Shown here piece after piece: positions 1 through 6,266 of a DNA stretch of 9,385 nucleotides. Numbering within the stretch: the first letter of the stretch is position 1; each line of letters opens with the position of its first letter. Source of the DNA: an uncultured Sphingobacteriales bacterium (GTDB taxonomy: Bacteria > Bacteroidota > Bacteroidia > Chitinophagales > Chitinophagaceae); assembly GCA_946887085.1 (NCBI GenBank), contig CAMPKG010000118.1:1-9385 (forward strand). Direction: 5' to 3'. The notes beneath the pieces are model-generated. The model was given only the letters and a program-made list of their open reading frames with translations, was not told the DNA's origin and ran no database searches. A program made the position numbers and the translations under genes.

Positions 1-2
1 GG

Positions 3-95
3 AACATCACTTCAGATGTCGAAAGCCTGCCGAAGCATGTGCGCGACTTTGGTACTGCTGTCAATGAAGCAACGGCACAGCTCGAGGGAAAGTAA
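3..95 (+). CDS. 3' end of an unidentified protein (partial)
   Basis: An open frame enters from the left edge and ends at TAA 93-95, giving 30 residues beginning NITSDVESLPKHVRDF and ending QLEGK. The piece is hydrophilic and predicted helical, with no membrane segment. I do not recognise the family from so short a tail, and I assign no function. It is treated as coding because the frame is open from the edge and is followed, 51 bases later, by a clear gene on the same strand. It could be the last gene of an upstream operon. Confidence 0.5.
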   Translation, partial: NITSDVESLPKHVRDFGTAVNEATAQLEGK

Positions 96-135
96 TAGAG
101 CTTTCCTCGCACCACTTTATTTTCCCTTTCTTTGC

Positions 136-140
136 AGGAG
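136..140 (+). promoter_or_regulatory. Shine-Dalgarno-like AGGAG that decides the GH3 start
   Basis: AGGAG lies six bases before ATG 147. It favours ATG 147 over the in-frame TTG at 132 (which lies upstream of the motif) and over ATG 153. Strong Shine-Dalgarno motifs are used less in Bacteroidota than in other bacteria, so this one is notable but could be chance. Confidence 0.5.
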
Positions 141-146
141 CAAAAT

Positions 147-1304
147 ATGCCCATGACCAGGATCGTGTATCATTATCTTTCGCTTGTTGCGCTGGCTGCG
201 TTCTTATTTGGTTGTAAAACTACACGCGTAGCGCGTACCACGCCAGAAAGAAAGAAAGACAGCACAATCATCACCAAAACTATCGACAGTCTCGACATCA
301 AGATAGGCCAGATGATAATGATAGGCATCGAAGAGCGGACGATGATAGCGCCAGATGATACCCTGCTCACGCAGCTACGTGATGGACGAATCGGCGGCGT
401 GGTACTTTTCGAAAAAAACATAGCCAAAACAAACTCTGCCGATTCATTCAGGAATTTGATAACTACGATGCAGCAAGTTGCGCGTATTCCGTTGTTCATC
501 ACGATAGACGAGGAAGGTGGTAAGGTGCATAGGCTGAAAGAAAAATATGGTTTCGTGGGCATGCCTTCCGCCGCGCATCTCGGCGCACTCGACAATGCAG
601 ATTCTACATTGTTTTACAACCGCAGGCTGGCCGCTGAAATGCGTGACCTCGGCATCAACCTCAATTATGCACCATGCGTAGATGTTGCTGTAAACCCTGA
701 CAACCCTGTTATCGTAAAAGTCGGCCGCAGCTTTTCTTCTGACCCCGCCATAGTAAGCAAGCATGCGTTGCTCTGCATACAAGCACATCATGAAAACAGC
801 GTGCAAACTATTTTGAAACACTTTCCGGGCCATGGTAGCTCCACGAACGATTCACATCTCGGTATTGCAGATGTTACCAACACCTGGAAGTTCCTTGAGC
901 TCGAACCTTACCAGAATATCATCCAGTCGGGGAATGTAGATGCCATCATGACTGCCCATATCATCAACCGGAATTTCGATACGCTGCCCGCTACGCTATC
1001 TAAGGAGATCATCGGCGGGAAACTGCGCGATTTCCTGAAATACGACGGTGTAGTTTTTTCCGACGATATGCAGATGCATGCCATTGCCGAGCATTTTGGC
1101 TTTGTGAGAGCTATCGTTATGGCGATAAATGCCGGTGTGGATGTAGTAATGTTTGCAAATACGATCCCCAATACCCAAGGCCGTGTGTCTGCTGAACAGG
1201 TGCACCAGATCATTCGGGCGCACGTGGGTTTCCAGGCCATAAAAGAAGAAAGAATCAATGAGGCTTATCGGCGTATTATGGCATTGAAGGCGAAGAAGTT
1301 TTAA
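147..1304 (+). CDS. GH3 lipoprotein, beta-N-acetylhexosaminidase (NagZ-like)
   Basis: A 385-residue glycoside hydrolase of family 3. Known members of this clade remove terminal beta-linked N-acetylglucosamine, often from peptidoglycan fragments. Residues 1-23 form a lipoprotein signal peptide ending in the lipobox LFGC, with Cys23 as the lipidation site, so the protein should be anchored in the envelope. Visible family motifs: DEEGGKVHRL (121-130), the NagZ signature KHFPGHG (224-230) followed by DSH (235-237), which carries the histidine and aspartate of the acid/base loop, and FSDDM (304-308), whose first aspartate (306) should be the nucleophile. All key residues are present, so it should be active. 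Length fits a single-domain NagZ; it lacks the beta-lactamase-like domain fused to many long Bacteroidota GH3 proteins. The start at ATG 147 is chosen from the AGGAG before it and the intact signal peptide. It stands 78 bases before the next gene, which seems to have its own promoter. Family is certain; exact substrate is inferred. Confidence 0.9.
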   Translation: MPMTRIVYHYLSLVALAAFLFGCKTTRVARTTPERKKDSTIITKTIDSLDIKIGQMIMIGIEERTMIAPDDTLLTQLRDGRIGGVVLFEKNIAKTNSADSFRNLITTMQQVARIPLFITIDEEGGKVHRLKEKYGFVGMPSAAHLGALDNADSTLFYNRRLAAEMRDLGINLNYAPCVDVAVNPDNPVIVKVGRSFSSDPAIVSKHALLCIQAHHENSVQTILKHFPGHGSSTNDSHLGIADVTNTWKFLELEPYQNIIQSGNVDAIMTAHIINRNFDTLPATLSKEIIGGKLRDFLKYDGVVFSDDMQMHAIAEHFGFVRAIVMAINAGVDVVMFANTIPNTQGRVSAEQVHQIIRAHVGFQAIKEERINEAYRRIMALKAKKF

Positions 1305-1330
1305 ACTTCACATTTCTTAAAAAAACCATA

Positions 1331-1355
1331 ATTAGCTTTCTCGACATTAGCTAAT
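1331..1355. repeat. 7-bp perfect inverted repeat, possible operator
   Basis: ATTAGCT (1331-1337) and AGCTAAT (1349-1355) are exact reverse complements separated by 11 bases. The right arm overlaps the putative -33 element of the promoter for the downstream gene, a usual place for a repressor or activator site. It is AT-rich and has no T-run after it, so it is unlikely to be an intrinsic terminator for the GH3 gene. A chance occurrence cannot be excluded. Confidence 0.35.
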
Positions 1356-1377
1356 CACCTATTTGCACTTATATTTG
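1347..1377 (+). promoter_or_regulatory. Bacteroidota-type promoter for the BatA/DHO-like operon
   Basis: TATATTTG at 1370-1377 is a perfect match to the Bacteroidota -7 element TAnnTTTG. Nineteen bases upstream lies TTAG (1347-1350), a three-of-four match to the -33 element TTTG. Transcription would begin a few bases after 1377, that is at or very near the GTG start codon at 1383, so the mRNA would be leaderless or nearly so. The motif match is seen directly; promoter function and start point are inferred. Confidence 0.55.
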
Positions 1378-1382
1378 AGACT

Positions 1383-3425
1383 GTGAGCTTTTTATACCCT
1401 TTGTTCCTGATCGCAGGGCTGTCGCTGGCTATACCGGTGCTGATACACCTGTTCAACCTGCGCCGGTACAAAACGGTATTGTTCCCGCATACCCGCTTCC
1501 TGAAGAACATACAACTCCGCTCGCAGAAGCAATCACAGGTGCGGTATAAGCTATTGCTCACTTTCCGTATGCTGTTTCTTGCAGCATTGATACTGGCGTT
1601 CGCACAGCCCTTCTTCGGCGGCAGCAGTAAAAAAGAAACCGGCAACAAGTTGCAGGTATTATATATAGATAACTCCGGCAGCATGTCGCTGAAGAAGTCG
1701 GCACGCAGCCTGCTGGAGATATCTAAAGAGTCTGCCCGCCGGCAGGTACGCCAGGCAGTACCGGGCACAAGGTTTCTGCTGCTGACGAATGACAAACCTG
1801 TCAGCTACCAGCCACTCCCTGCGGATAAAATACTCACTGAGCTCAACAATATCGACATTACCTCAAACACCAAAACATCTTCTCAGGTATTCACAACAGT
1901 TCAAAACCTCCTGCAAACGGAAGCTGCCGGTGGCGCTGACCTTTATTATTATTCTGATTTTCAGCGCAATGCCTTTGCTATAACCCAAGACAAGGCTTTG
2001 TTGAATAATATCAGTTTTTACGGTGTGCCCGTGCAAGCGGAGCGTACGCGCAATGTATATATCGATACTGCTTACCTGGGCAGCCCTGTTTTACAAACAG
2101 GCCAGGGCAACCAGCTCATTGTGCACAGCAGAGCTACTGGTGACCTGCCGGATGAAGAACCTGTGTTGCAGCTTTCTATCAATGGCCAGGTAAAAAGTGC
2201 AGCGCAATTAACTTTCAATGATAAAAAGGAAAGTGTTGACACACTTAGCTTCCAGGTAAACGATACGCGCTGGCAACAGATAACGCTTACCATCAATGAT
2301 GCAGCAGTTCGCTTCGATGATGTTTTTCGCATTGCTGCGCGCAGTGCCCCTAACCTATCGGTACTGACACTGAACGAAGGGCAGGCCAATCCATATATAC
2401 AGGCCGCCTTCCGCGCTTACCCCGGCTTTCGCCTCAATCAGTTGCCGGTCACACAACCACCCACTGATCTTCGCGAATACAACCTGGTTATCCTGAATAA
2501 TGTAACCCGGATAGACGATAACCTTGGAAAAGTATTAGCGAATGCTTTGCAACAAGGCCAGACCATCTGTATTTTTCCGGGAAGGACAAACAGCCTTGGC
2601 GCTTTTAATGGCGGACTCAAGCAGATCGGGGAAATATCTTTTGAAAGTGTTGACACGGCATCGCAAACGGTAAGCAGCCTGCAACAGGGCAGTCCCCTGG
2701 TCCGCGACTTATTTGAGCGTATACCGGAAAATGTGCAATTGCCGGTAGCCAACTGGCATTATACCATTAACGCCGGATTGTCCGCCAACCAGCAGTCCAT
2801 ACTCAGTTTCCGCAATGGTGATCCGTTTTTGGCAAGGTATACGCCTTCGCAGGGGCAGCTTTATATCTGCGCTACCTCAGCCGACCTGCAATCGGGTAAT
2901 TTCCCCGGCAGTTATTTCTTTGTGCCCTTCCTTTACCAGATGGCCATGCAGTCGCGCGGTGGTGATGTGTATGCGCTTACAGCGGGGCGTCAACAGTCGG
3001 CCTTCCTGCCTCTGAGCGATGCCAGTGAACGCAACATGGTGCACATATATGGCGAAGGCCTGGACGCGATACCGCCACAACGCGCCAGTGGTGGGGGCGT
3101 AGAAGTATATGTTGACCAGGTAGCGCAGCAGCCCGGTTTTTATACGCTGGCCGCGGCGGGAGCCGATAGTGCCATGATCGGCCTCAACCAGGACAGAACA
3201 GAATCGGTACTGGAAACCTGGAACCTGCGCGGCCTGCGCAACGAGTGGAAAGGCGACAACATACATTGGCTGAACAGCGACAATATAGGCGCAGCAGGGA
3301 GCGGTTCTGCCTTCGGTAGTTTCCCGCTTTGGAAAGTTTGTGTTATTTTAGCCCTGTTAATGCTGGTTGCCGAAACAGTATTGTTGGCAGGCGGCTTTCG
3401 CAAACAAAACGCAGCTACACAATAG
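1383..3425 (+). CDS. BatA-domain membrane protein with vWA-like fold
   Basis: A 680-residue membrane protein. Residues 1-77 form the BatA/aerotolerance N-terminal domain: a membrane helix (about 3-21), the hallmark IHLFNLRRYKTVLFP (21-35) and TRFL (37-40), and a second helix (about 57-77). Next comes a von Willebrand A-like region with the metal-site motif DNSGSMS (96-102) and SDFQR (191-195) at the position of the family's third metal loop. Residues 200-640 are a long, probably periplasmic region without recognisable motifs. One helix (about 648-669) and a short basic tail close the protein. GTG 1383 is used as the start because the BatA domain normally begins right at the N-terminus and no upstream ATG exists. 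It is the first gene of a probable operon; the next gene starts six bases after this stop. BatA relatives have been linked to oxygen tolerance and envelope stress in Bacteroides, but the function of this long form is not established. Family call firm, role unknown. Confidence 0.85.
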   Translation: MSFLYPLFLIAGLSLAIPVLIHLFNLRRYKTVLFPHTRFLKNIQLRSQKQSQVRYKLLLTFRMLFLAALILAFAQPFFGGSSKKETGNKLQVLYIDNSGSMSLKKSARSLLEISKESARRQVRQAVPGTRFLLLTNDKPVSYQPLPADKILTELNNIDITSNTKTSSQVFTTVQNLLQTEAAGGADLYYYSDFQRNAFAITQDKALLNNISFYGVPVQAERTRNVYIDTAYLGSPVLQTGQGNQLIVHSRATGDLPDEEPVLQLSINGQVKSAAQLTFNDKKESVDTLSFQVNDTRWQQITLTINDAAVRFDDVFRIAARSAPNLSVLTLNEGQANPYIQAAFRAYPGFRLNQLPVTQPPTDLREYNLVILNNVTRIDDNLGKVLANALQQGQTICIFPGRTNSLGAFNGGLKQIGEISFESVDTASQTVSSLQQGSPLVRDLFERIPENVQLPVANWHYTINAGLSANQQSILSFRNGDPFLARYTPSQGQLYICATSADLQSGNFPGSYFFVPFLYQMAMQSRGGDVYALTAGRQQSAFLPLSDASERNMVHIYGEGLDAIPPQRASGGGVEVYVDQVAQQPGFYTLAAAGADSAMIGLNQDRTESVLETWNLRGLRNEWKGDNIHWLNSDNIGAAGSGSAFGSFPLWKVCVILALLMLVAETVLLAGGFRKQNAATQ

Positions 3426-3430
3426 CATTT

Positions 3431-4600
3431 ATGCTCGTGCTCATCCGACAGGCTAAGATCGTGGACCCACGATCGGGATCTCATGGTAAAGTGGTGGATA
3501 TTTTAGTCGAAAATGGCCGGATAAAGTCGGTAGCTTCTTCTATCAAAGACAAGGCAGACAAAGTAATTGAAGCAAAAGGCTTATGTGTGAGCGCCGGCTG
3601 GGTAGATGTTTTTGCCGATTACCGTGAGCCGGGATTTGAGCATAAGGAAACCATTCATTCAGGACTCAATGCAGCCGCAGCAGGTGGTTTCACCGATGTG
3701 CTGCTGGCGCCAAACACCAATCCGGCAGTCAGCACCAAGTCAGTTGTACAGTTCATCTTGCAACGGGCAGCCAACCATGTCGTGACGCTGCATCCTATGG
3801 GCGCTGCATCGCAGGACATAGAAGGCAAGGTGCTGTCGGAGATGATGGATATGCGCAGCAACGGCGCAGTAGCTTTCACAGACGGATGGAAACCAATACA
3901 GAATGCCAACCTGATGTTGAAAGCGCTGGAGTATGTAAAAGCGTTCGACGGACAACTCGTGCAGATACCAGTTGAAGCTTCCCTATCTGCGGGTGGATTA
4001 ATGCACGAAGGACCGGAATCTACAAGACTGGGCATGGCAGGCATACCGGTGATGTCAGAAACATTGCTGGTGCATCGCGATATAGAATTACTCCGATATA
4101 CAAAATCAAAACTGCATATAACGGGCGTATCAAGTAAGGAAACAGTGGACATGATCCGCAAGGCAAAAGCCGAAGGATTGCAGGTAACCTGTTCTGTAAC
4201 ACCTTATCACCTTGCGCTGACCGACAAGGCGCTTGCCGCCTACAGCAGCATGTATAAAGTGATGCCGCCCTTGCGCAGCGAGGAAGACAGACAAGCATTG
4301 ATTGCGGGGTTAAAAGACGGCACCATCGATTGCATCGCTACCCATCACCGCCCGCAGGAATGGGATGCAAAAGAAAAAGAATTTGAATATGCATCTGATG
4401 GAATGAACATCCAGGAGATCGCATTCAATGTCATACTCAGCGGTGTGGGCAAGGAGGTCGGTATTGAAAGACTGGTAGATGCATTGTCGGTGCAGCCCCG
4501 TAAGATATTTGGCCTGCCGGCGACTGATATGGAAGAAGGCAGCAATGCCGCGCTTACTTTGTTTACAACTGAAGAAAAAACCAGCGTCGCGCAAAGGTAA
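3431..4600 (+). CDS. Dihydroorotase-like protein, catalytic residues lost (pseudo-enzyme)
   Basis: A 389-residue member of the amidohydrolase superfamily, closest by eye to type I dihydroorotases (the third step of pyrimidine synthesis). The fold is recognisable throughout: N-terminal DILVENGRI, SAGWVDVFADYREPGFE (54-70), APNTNP (93-98), AFTDGWKP (148-155), GLMHEGPESTRLGMAGIP (189-206) and SVQPRKIFGLP (353-363). The active site is gone. The HxH metal motif is F61/D63, the next ligand position (usually in HxED) is Pro180, the usual HVS histidine is Gly232, and the catalytic aspartate of ATDHAPH is His305 (ATHHRPQ, 303-309). Only Asp151 and some flanking residues remain. Non-catalytic dihydroorotase homologues are known; in Pseudomonas one supports assembly of aspartate transcarbamoylase, but no pyrB lies here. 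ATG 3431 is five bases after the BatA-domain gene's stop, which indicates co-transcription. The protein ends about 30 residues early for the family; the missing tail is still readable downstream (separate entry). Automatic pyrC annotation would be misleading. Confidence 0.88.
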   Translation: MLVLIRQAKIVDPRSGSHGKVVDILVENGRIKSVASSIKDKADKVIEAKGLCVSAGWVDVFADYREPGFEHKETIHSGLNAAAAGGFTDVLLAPNTNPAVSTKSVVQFILQRAANHVVTLHPMGAASQDIEGKVLSEMMDMRSNGAVAFTDGWKPIQNANLMLKALEYVKAFDGQLVQIPVEASLSAGGLMHEGPESTRLGMAGIPVMSETLLVHRDIELLRYTKSKLHITGVSSKETVDMIRKAKAEGLQVTCSVTPYHLALTDKALAAYSSMYKVMPPLRSEEDRQALIAGLKDGTIDCIATHHRPQEWDAKEKEFEYASDGMNIQEIAFNVILSGVGKEVGIERLVDALSVQPRKIFGLPATDMEEGSNAALTLFTTEEKTSVAQR

Positions 4601-4693
4601 TCGACATCGCGCCAAAATCCTATTGTCGGTGAAGACTAGCCGGGCCGCCAGTTACGCATAATCAAAAAGCTCTCGGTTCCCTTCAATATATAA
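4601..4693 (+). pseudogene. Untranslated or readthrough C-terminal tail of the dihydroorotase-like gene
   Basis: Continuing in the same frame after TAA 4598-4600, the sequence reads STSRQNPIVGED, then TAG (4637-4639), then PGRQLRIIKKLSVPFNI and TAA (4691-4693). Dihydroorotases characteristically end with a motif of the type SxSxNxP[FI]xG, four variable residues, then G and a hydrophobic strand. Here S, S, P, I, G and the following G have the right spacing with no frameshift, and the TAG stands where the family usually has leucine (TTG to TAG is one change). With the tail the protein would reach about 420 residues, close to normal type I length. The stretch is most simply the recently lost end of the upstream gene. 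Stop-codon readthrough or sequence error are the alternatives. The family motif is recalled, not aligned by computer. Confidence 0.55.
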
Positions 4694-4770
4694 CAAACAC
4701 ACAGCCTCTATCTATCTATCGCGGTCTTACAGCGTTCGCCTATATTATTGTAAGTGTTGTCCTTTATCTC
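4690..4770 (+). other. Probable N-terminal extension of DUF4199 protein from an ATA codon
   Basis: The frame of the DUF4199 gene is open upstream of GTG 4771 as far as TGA 4630, but contains no ATG, GTG or TTG there. From ATA 4690 it encodes TNTQPLSIYRGL followed by the strongly hydrophobic run TAFAYIIVSVVLYLVGL, which makes a good first membrane helix. DUF4199 proteins normally have four helices and about 160-175 residues; starting at 4690 gives 167 residues and four helices, while GTG 4771 gives 140 and three. ATA 4690 overlaps the terminal TAA of the dihydroorotase-frame tail. An ancestral ATG here would have formed the common ATGA stop/start overlap. ATA is a very poor initiation codon, so either it is used weakly, or the base is mutated or misread. 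Confidence 0.5.
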
Positions 4771-5193
4771 GTGGGACTAGCATTTGAACCATGGACAATT
4801 TTAGTGGTGTATGGAATATTTCTGACAGGTATAATTCTGAATGCCGTTGCGTTTTCCAAAATGAATGATCACTATGTTAGTTTTGGGAATGTTTTTAGCA
4901 GTGGTTTCAAAGCAACCGCCATCATTGCGTTAGTACTACTAGCCTGGTATTTTGTCTCATTGTGGCTTTTTCCTGAAATGAGAGAAGAAGGAATGGAAAT
5001 TGCCAGGCAACGGATGGAAGAAACGAACCTGAGTGAAGAACAGATTGAAGCAAACCTGAAAATAACGAACTCAACAGCTGTTGGCGTGGCAGGGGTTATA
5101 TTCGGAACTATGTTTGTTGGTGCTATTTTTTCATTGATCGGTGCGGCCATTGCAAAGAAGAAAGGCGAAAGGCCTCCGAACATGACCATTTAA
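4771..5193 (+). CDS. DUF4199 family integral membrane protein
   Basis: From GTG 4771 this is a 140-residue membrane protein resembling DUF4199, a Bacteroidota family of unknown function. Residues 9-28 and 46-67 are membrane helices. Between them is the family-typical stretch with VSFGNVFSSGFK (36-47). A charged helix rich in Glu, Arg and Met follows (about 70-97, with NLSEEQIEANL), then a final helix (about 102-127) and the basic end AKKKGERPP. The coding-like hydrophobic sequence upstream indicates that the native protein probably begins at 4690 (see that entry), so 4771 is only the first conventional start codon. No recognisable ribosome-binding site precedes it. It lies between the dihydroorotase-like gene and a glycosyltransferase, 21 bases before the latter, consistent with an operon. 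A role as partner of the membrane glycosyltransferase is possible but purely positional. Confidence 0.75.
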   Translation: MGLAFEPWTILVVYGIFLTGIILNAVAFSKMNDHYVSFGNVFSSGFKATAIIALVLLAWYFVSLWLFPEMREEGMEIARQRMEETNLSEEQIEANLKITNSTAVGVAGVIFGTMFVGAIFSLIGAAIAKKKGERPPNMTI

Positions 5194-5214
5194 TTTCCCG
5201 TATTTTAGCGTTGC

Positions 5215-6180
5215 ATGCACACAGACATCTCTATCGTTGTACCTCTTTTTAACGAAGAAGAATCGTTGCCGGAGTTAGTAGACTGGATAGAGAAGGTATG
5301 CTCCGAGCATGGGTATGCGCACGAGGTTATTATGGTGGATGATGGCAGTACCGATGACAGCTGGAAAGTGGTGCAGGAACTGGCGCAGCAATACCCTGCT
5401 GTTAAAGGGATTAAATTCCAACGCAACTATGGCAAAAGTGCCGCACTGAACGAAGGGTTTAAAGCTGCCTCTGGCAACGTCGTGATCACTATGGATGCCG
5501 ACCTTCAGGACAGCCCGGACGAGGTGCCGGAACTCTACCGCATGGTAACTGCCGATGGCTTCGACCTGGTCAGCGGATGGAAGAAAGTGCGCTATGATAA
5601 CGCGATAACAAAGAATATCCCATCTAAACTATACAATGCTGTCAACCGCAGCATTTCGGGCATTAAGCTGCACGACATGAACTGCGGGCTGAAAGCCTAC
5701 CGGCGTAATGTGGTAAAGAGCATAGAAGTTTATGGCGAGATGCACCGGTTTATACCAGTGCTGGCAAAAGCTGCGGGTTTCCGGAAGATTGGAGAAAAAA
5801 TAGTGCAGCACCGCCCCCGCAAATACGGCCATAGCAAATTTGGCTGGGAGCGCTTCATTAATGGCTTTCTCGATTTGCTTTCCATCCAGTTCATGAGCCG
5901 GTTCGGAAAAAAGCCCATGCATTTTTTCGGTACCTGGGGTCTGGTCGTATTTCTTGTTGGCTTTATAATCACTGCGTCCCTGGTGATCGGCCGGCTATGG
6001 GTGGGCCCCAACTACGGGCTTACAACGAAACCCGGCTTTTATATAGCCCTTACAGCTATGGTCATCGGTACCCAGTTCTTCCTGGCAGGGTTCATCGCAG
6101 AGCTCATTTCCCGCACCGCAGCCGATAGGGATCGGTATTTGGTGGAAATCACTATTGGCCTGGAGCGTAAAAAGGTTTAA
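5215..6180 (+). CDS. Family 2 glycosyltransferase, membrane-anchored (DPM1/GtrB/ArnC-like)
   Basis: A 321-residue GT2 enzyme of the polyprenyl-phosphate sugar transferase type. Members move a sugar from a nucleotide sugar to undecaprenyl phosphate at the cytoplasmic face, supplying flippable sugar donors for envelope decoration. The GT-A domain covers about 1-225: SIVVPLFNEEESLPEL (6-21), the nucleotide-binding VDDGSTDDS (41-49), NYGKSAALNEGF (71-82), the metal-binding DADLQD (94-99), MNCGLKAYRR (155-164) and HRPRKYGHSKFGWERF (199-214), the conserved acceptor-side motif. Two membrane helices follow (about 236-260 and 274-296), as in GtrB and relatives. All key residues are present. ATG 5215 opens directly into the conserved first strand and is 21 bases after the DUF4199 stop. 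It is the probable last gene of the operon. The donor sugar cannot be read from sequence; the GT2 call itself is firm. Confidence 0.92.
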   Translation: MHTDISIVVPLFNEEESLPELVDWIEKVCSEHGYAHEVIMVDDGSTDDSWKVVQELAQQYPAVKGIKFQRNYGKSAALNEGFKAASGNVVITMDADLQDSPDEVPELYRMVTADGFDLVSGWKKVRYDNAITKNIPSKLYNAVNRSISGIKLHDMNCGLKAYRRNVVKSIEVYGEMHRFIPVLAKAAGFRKIGEKIVQHRPRKYGHSKFGWERFINGFLDLLSIQFMSRFGKKPMHFFGTWGLVVFLVGFIITASLVIGRLWVGPNYGLTTKPGFYIALTAMVIGTQFFLAGFIAELISRTAADRDRYLVEITIGLERKKV

Positions 6181-6266
6181 TAAGCCGGTTTTAACAATAT
6201 TTATCCTTCGCGGGTTAATCCTATGTCATTTATTTCCGTCAAATTTGCCCTTTCTATCGGAATTAT

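Noticed and set aside
2229..2656. A 14-base exact repeat (GAAAGTGTTGACAC at 2229-2242 and 2643-2656), the first copy extending into the hairpin AAGTGT-TGAC-ACACTT.
   Set aside because: Both copies lie inside the BatA-domain gene in the same frame and encode ESVDT. Local codon preference explains them better than a regulatory element, and there are only two copies.
3431..4600. Annotation as functional dihydroorotase (pyrC).
   Set aside because: The metal-binding histidines and the catalytic aspartate are replaced, so the fold is right but the named activity is not supported.
4479..4661. A 60-codon open frame overlapping the end of the dihydroorotase-like gene.
   Set aside because: Its composition is basic and random-like (RHRAKILLSVKTSRAASYA at the end) with no family resemblance, whereas the dihydroorotase frame keeps the family motif over the same bases.
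5202..5209. TATTTTAG just before the glycosyltransferase start, one mismatch from TAnnTTTG.
   Set aside because: It breaks the conserved TTTG part and lies within a tight operon gap, with no -33 match.
6240..6247. CAAATTTG before the receptor gene, one mismatch from the TAnnTTTG -7 element.
   Set aside because: The first base mismatches and no -33 element sits at a suitable distance, so it is too weak to call as a promoter.
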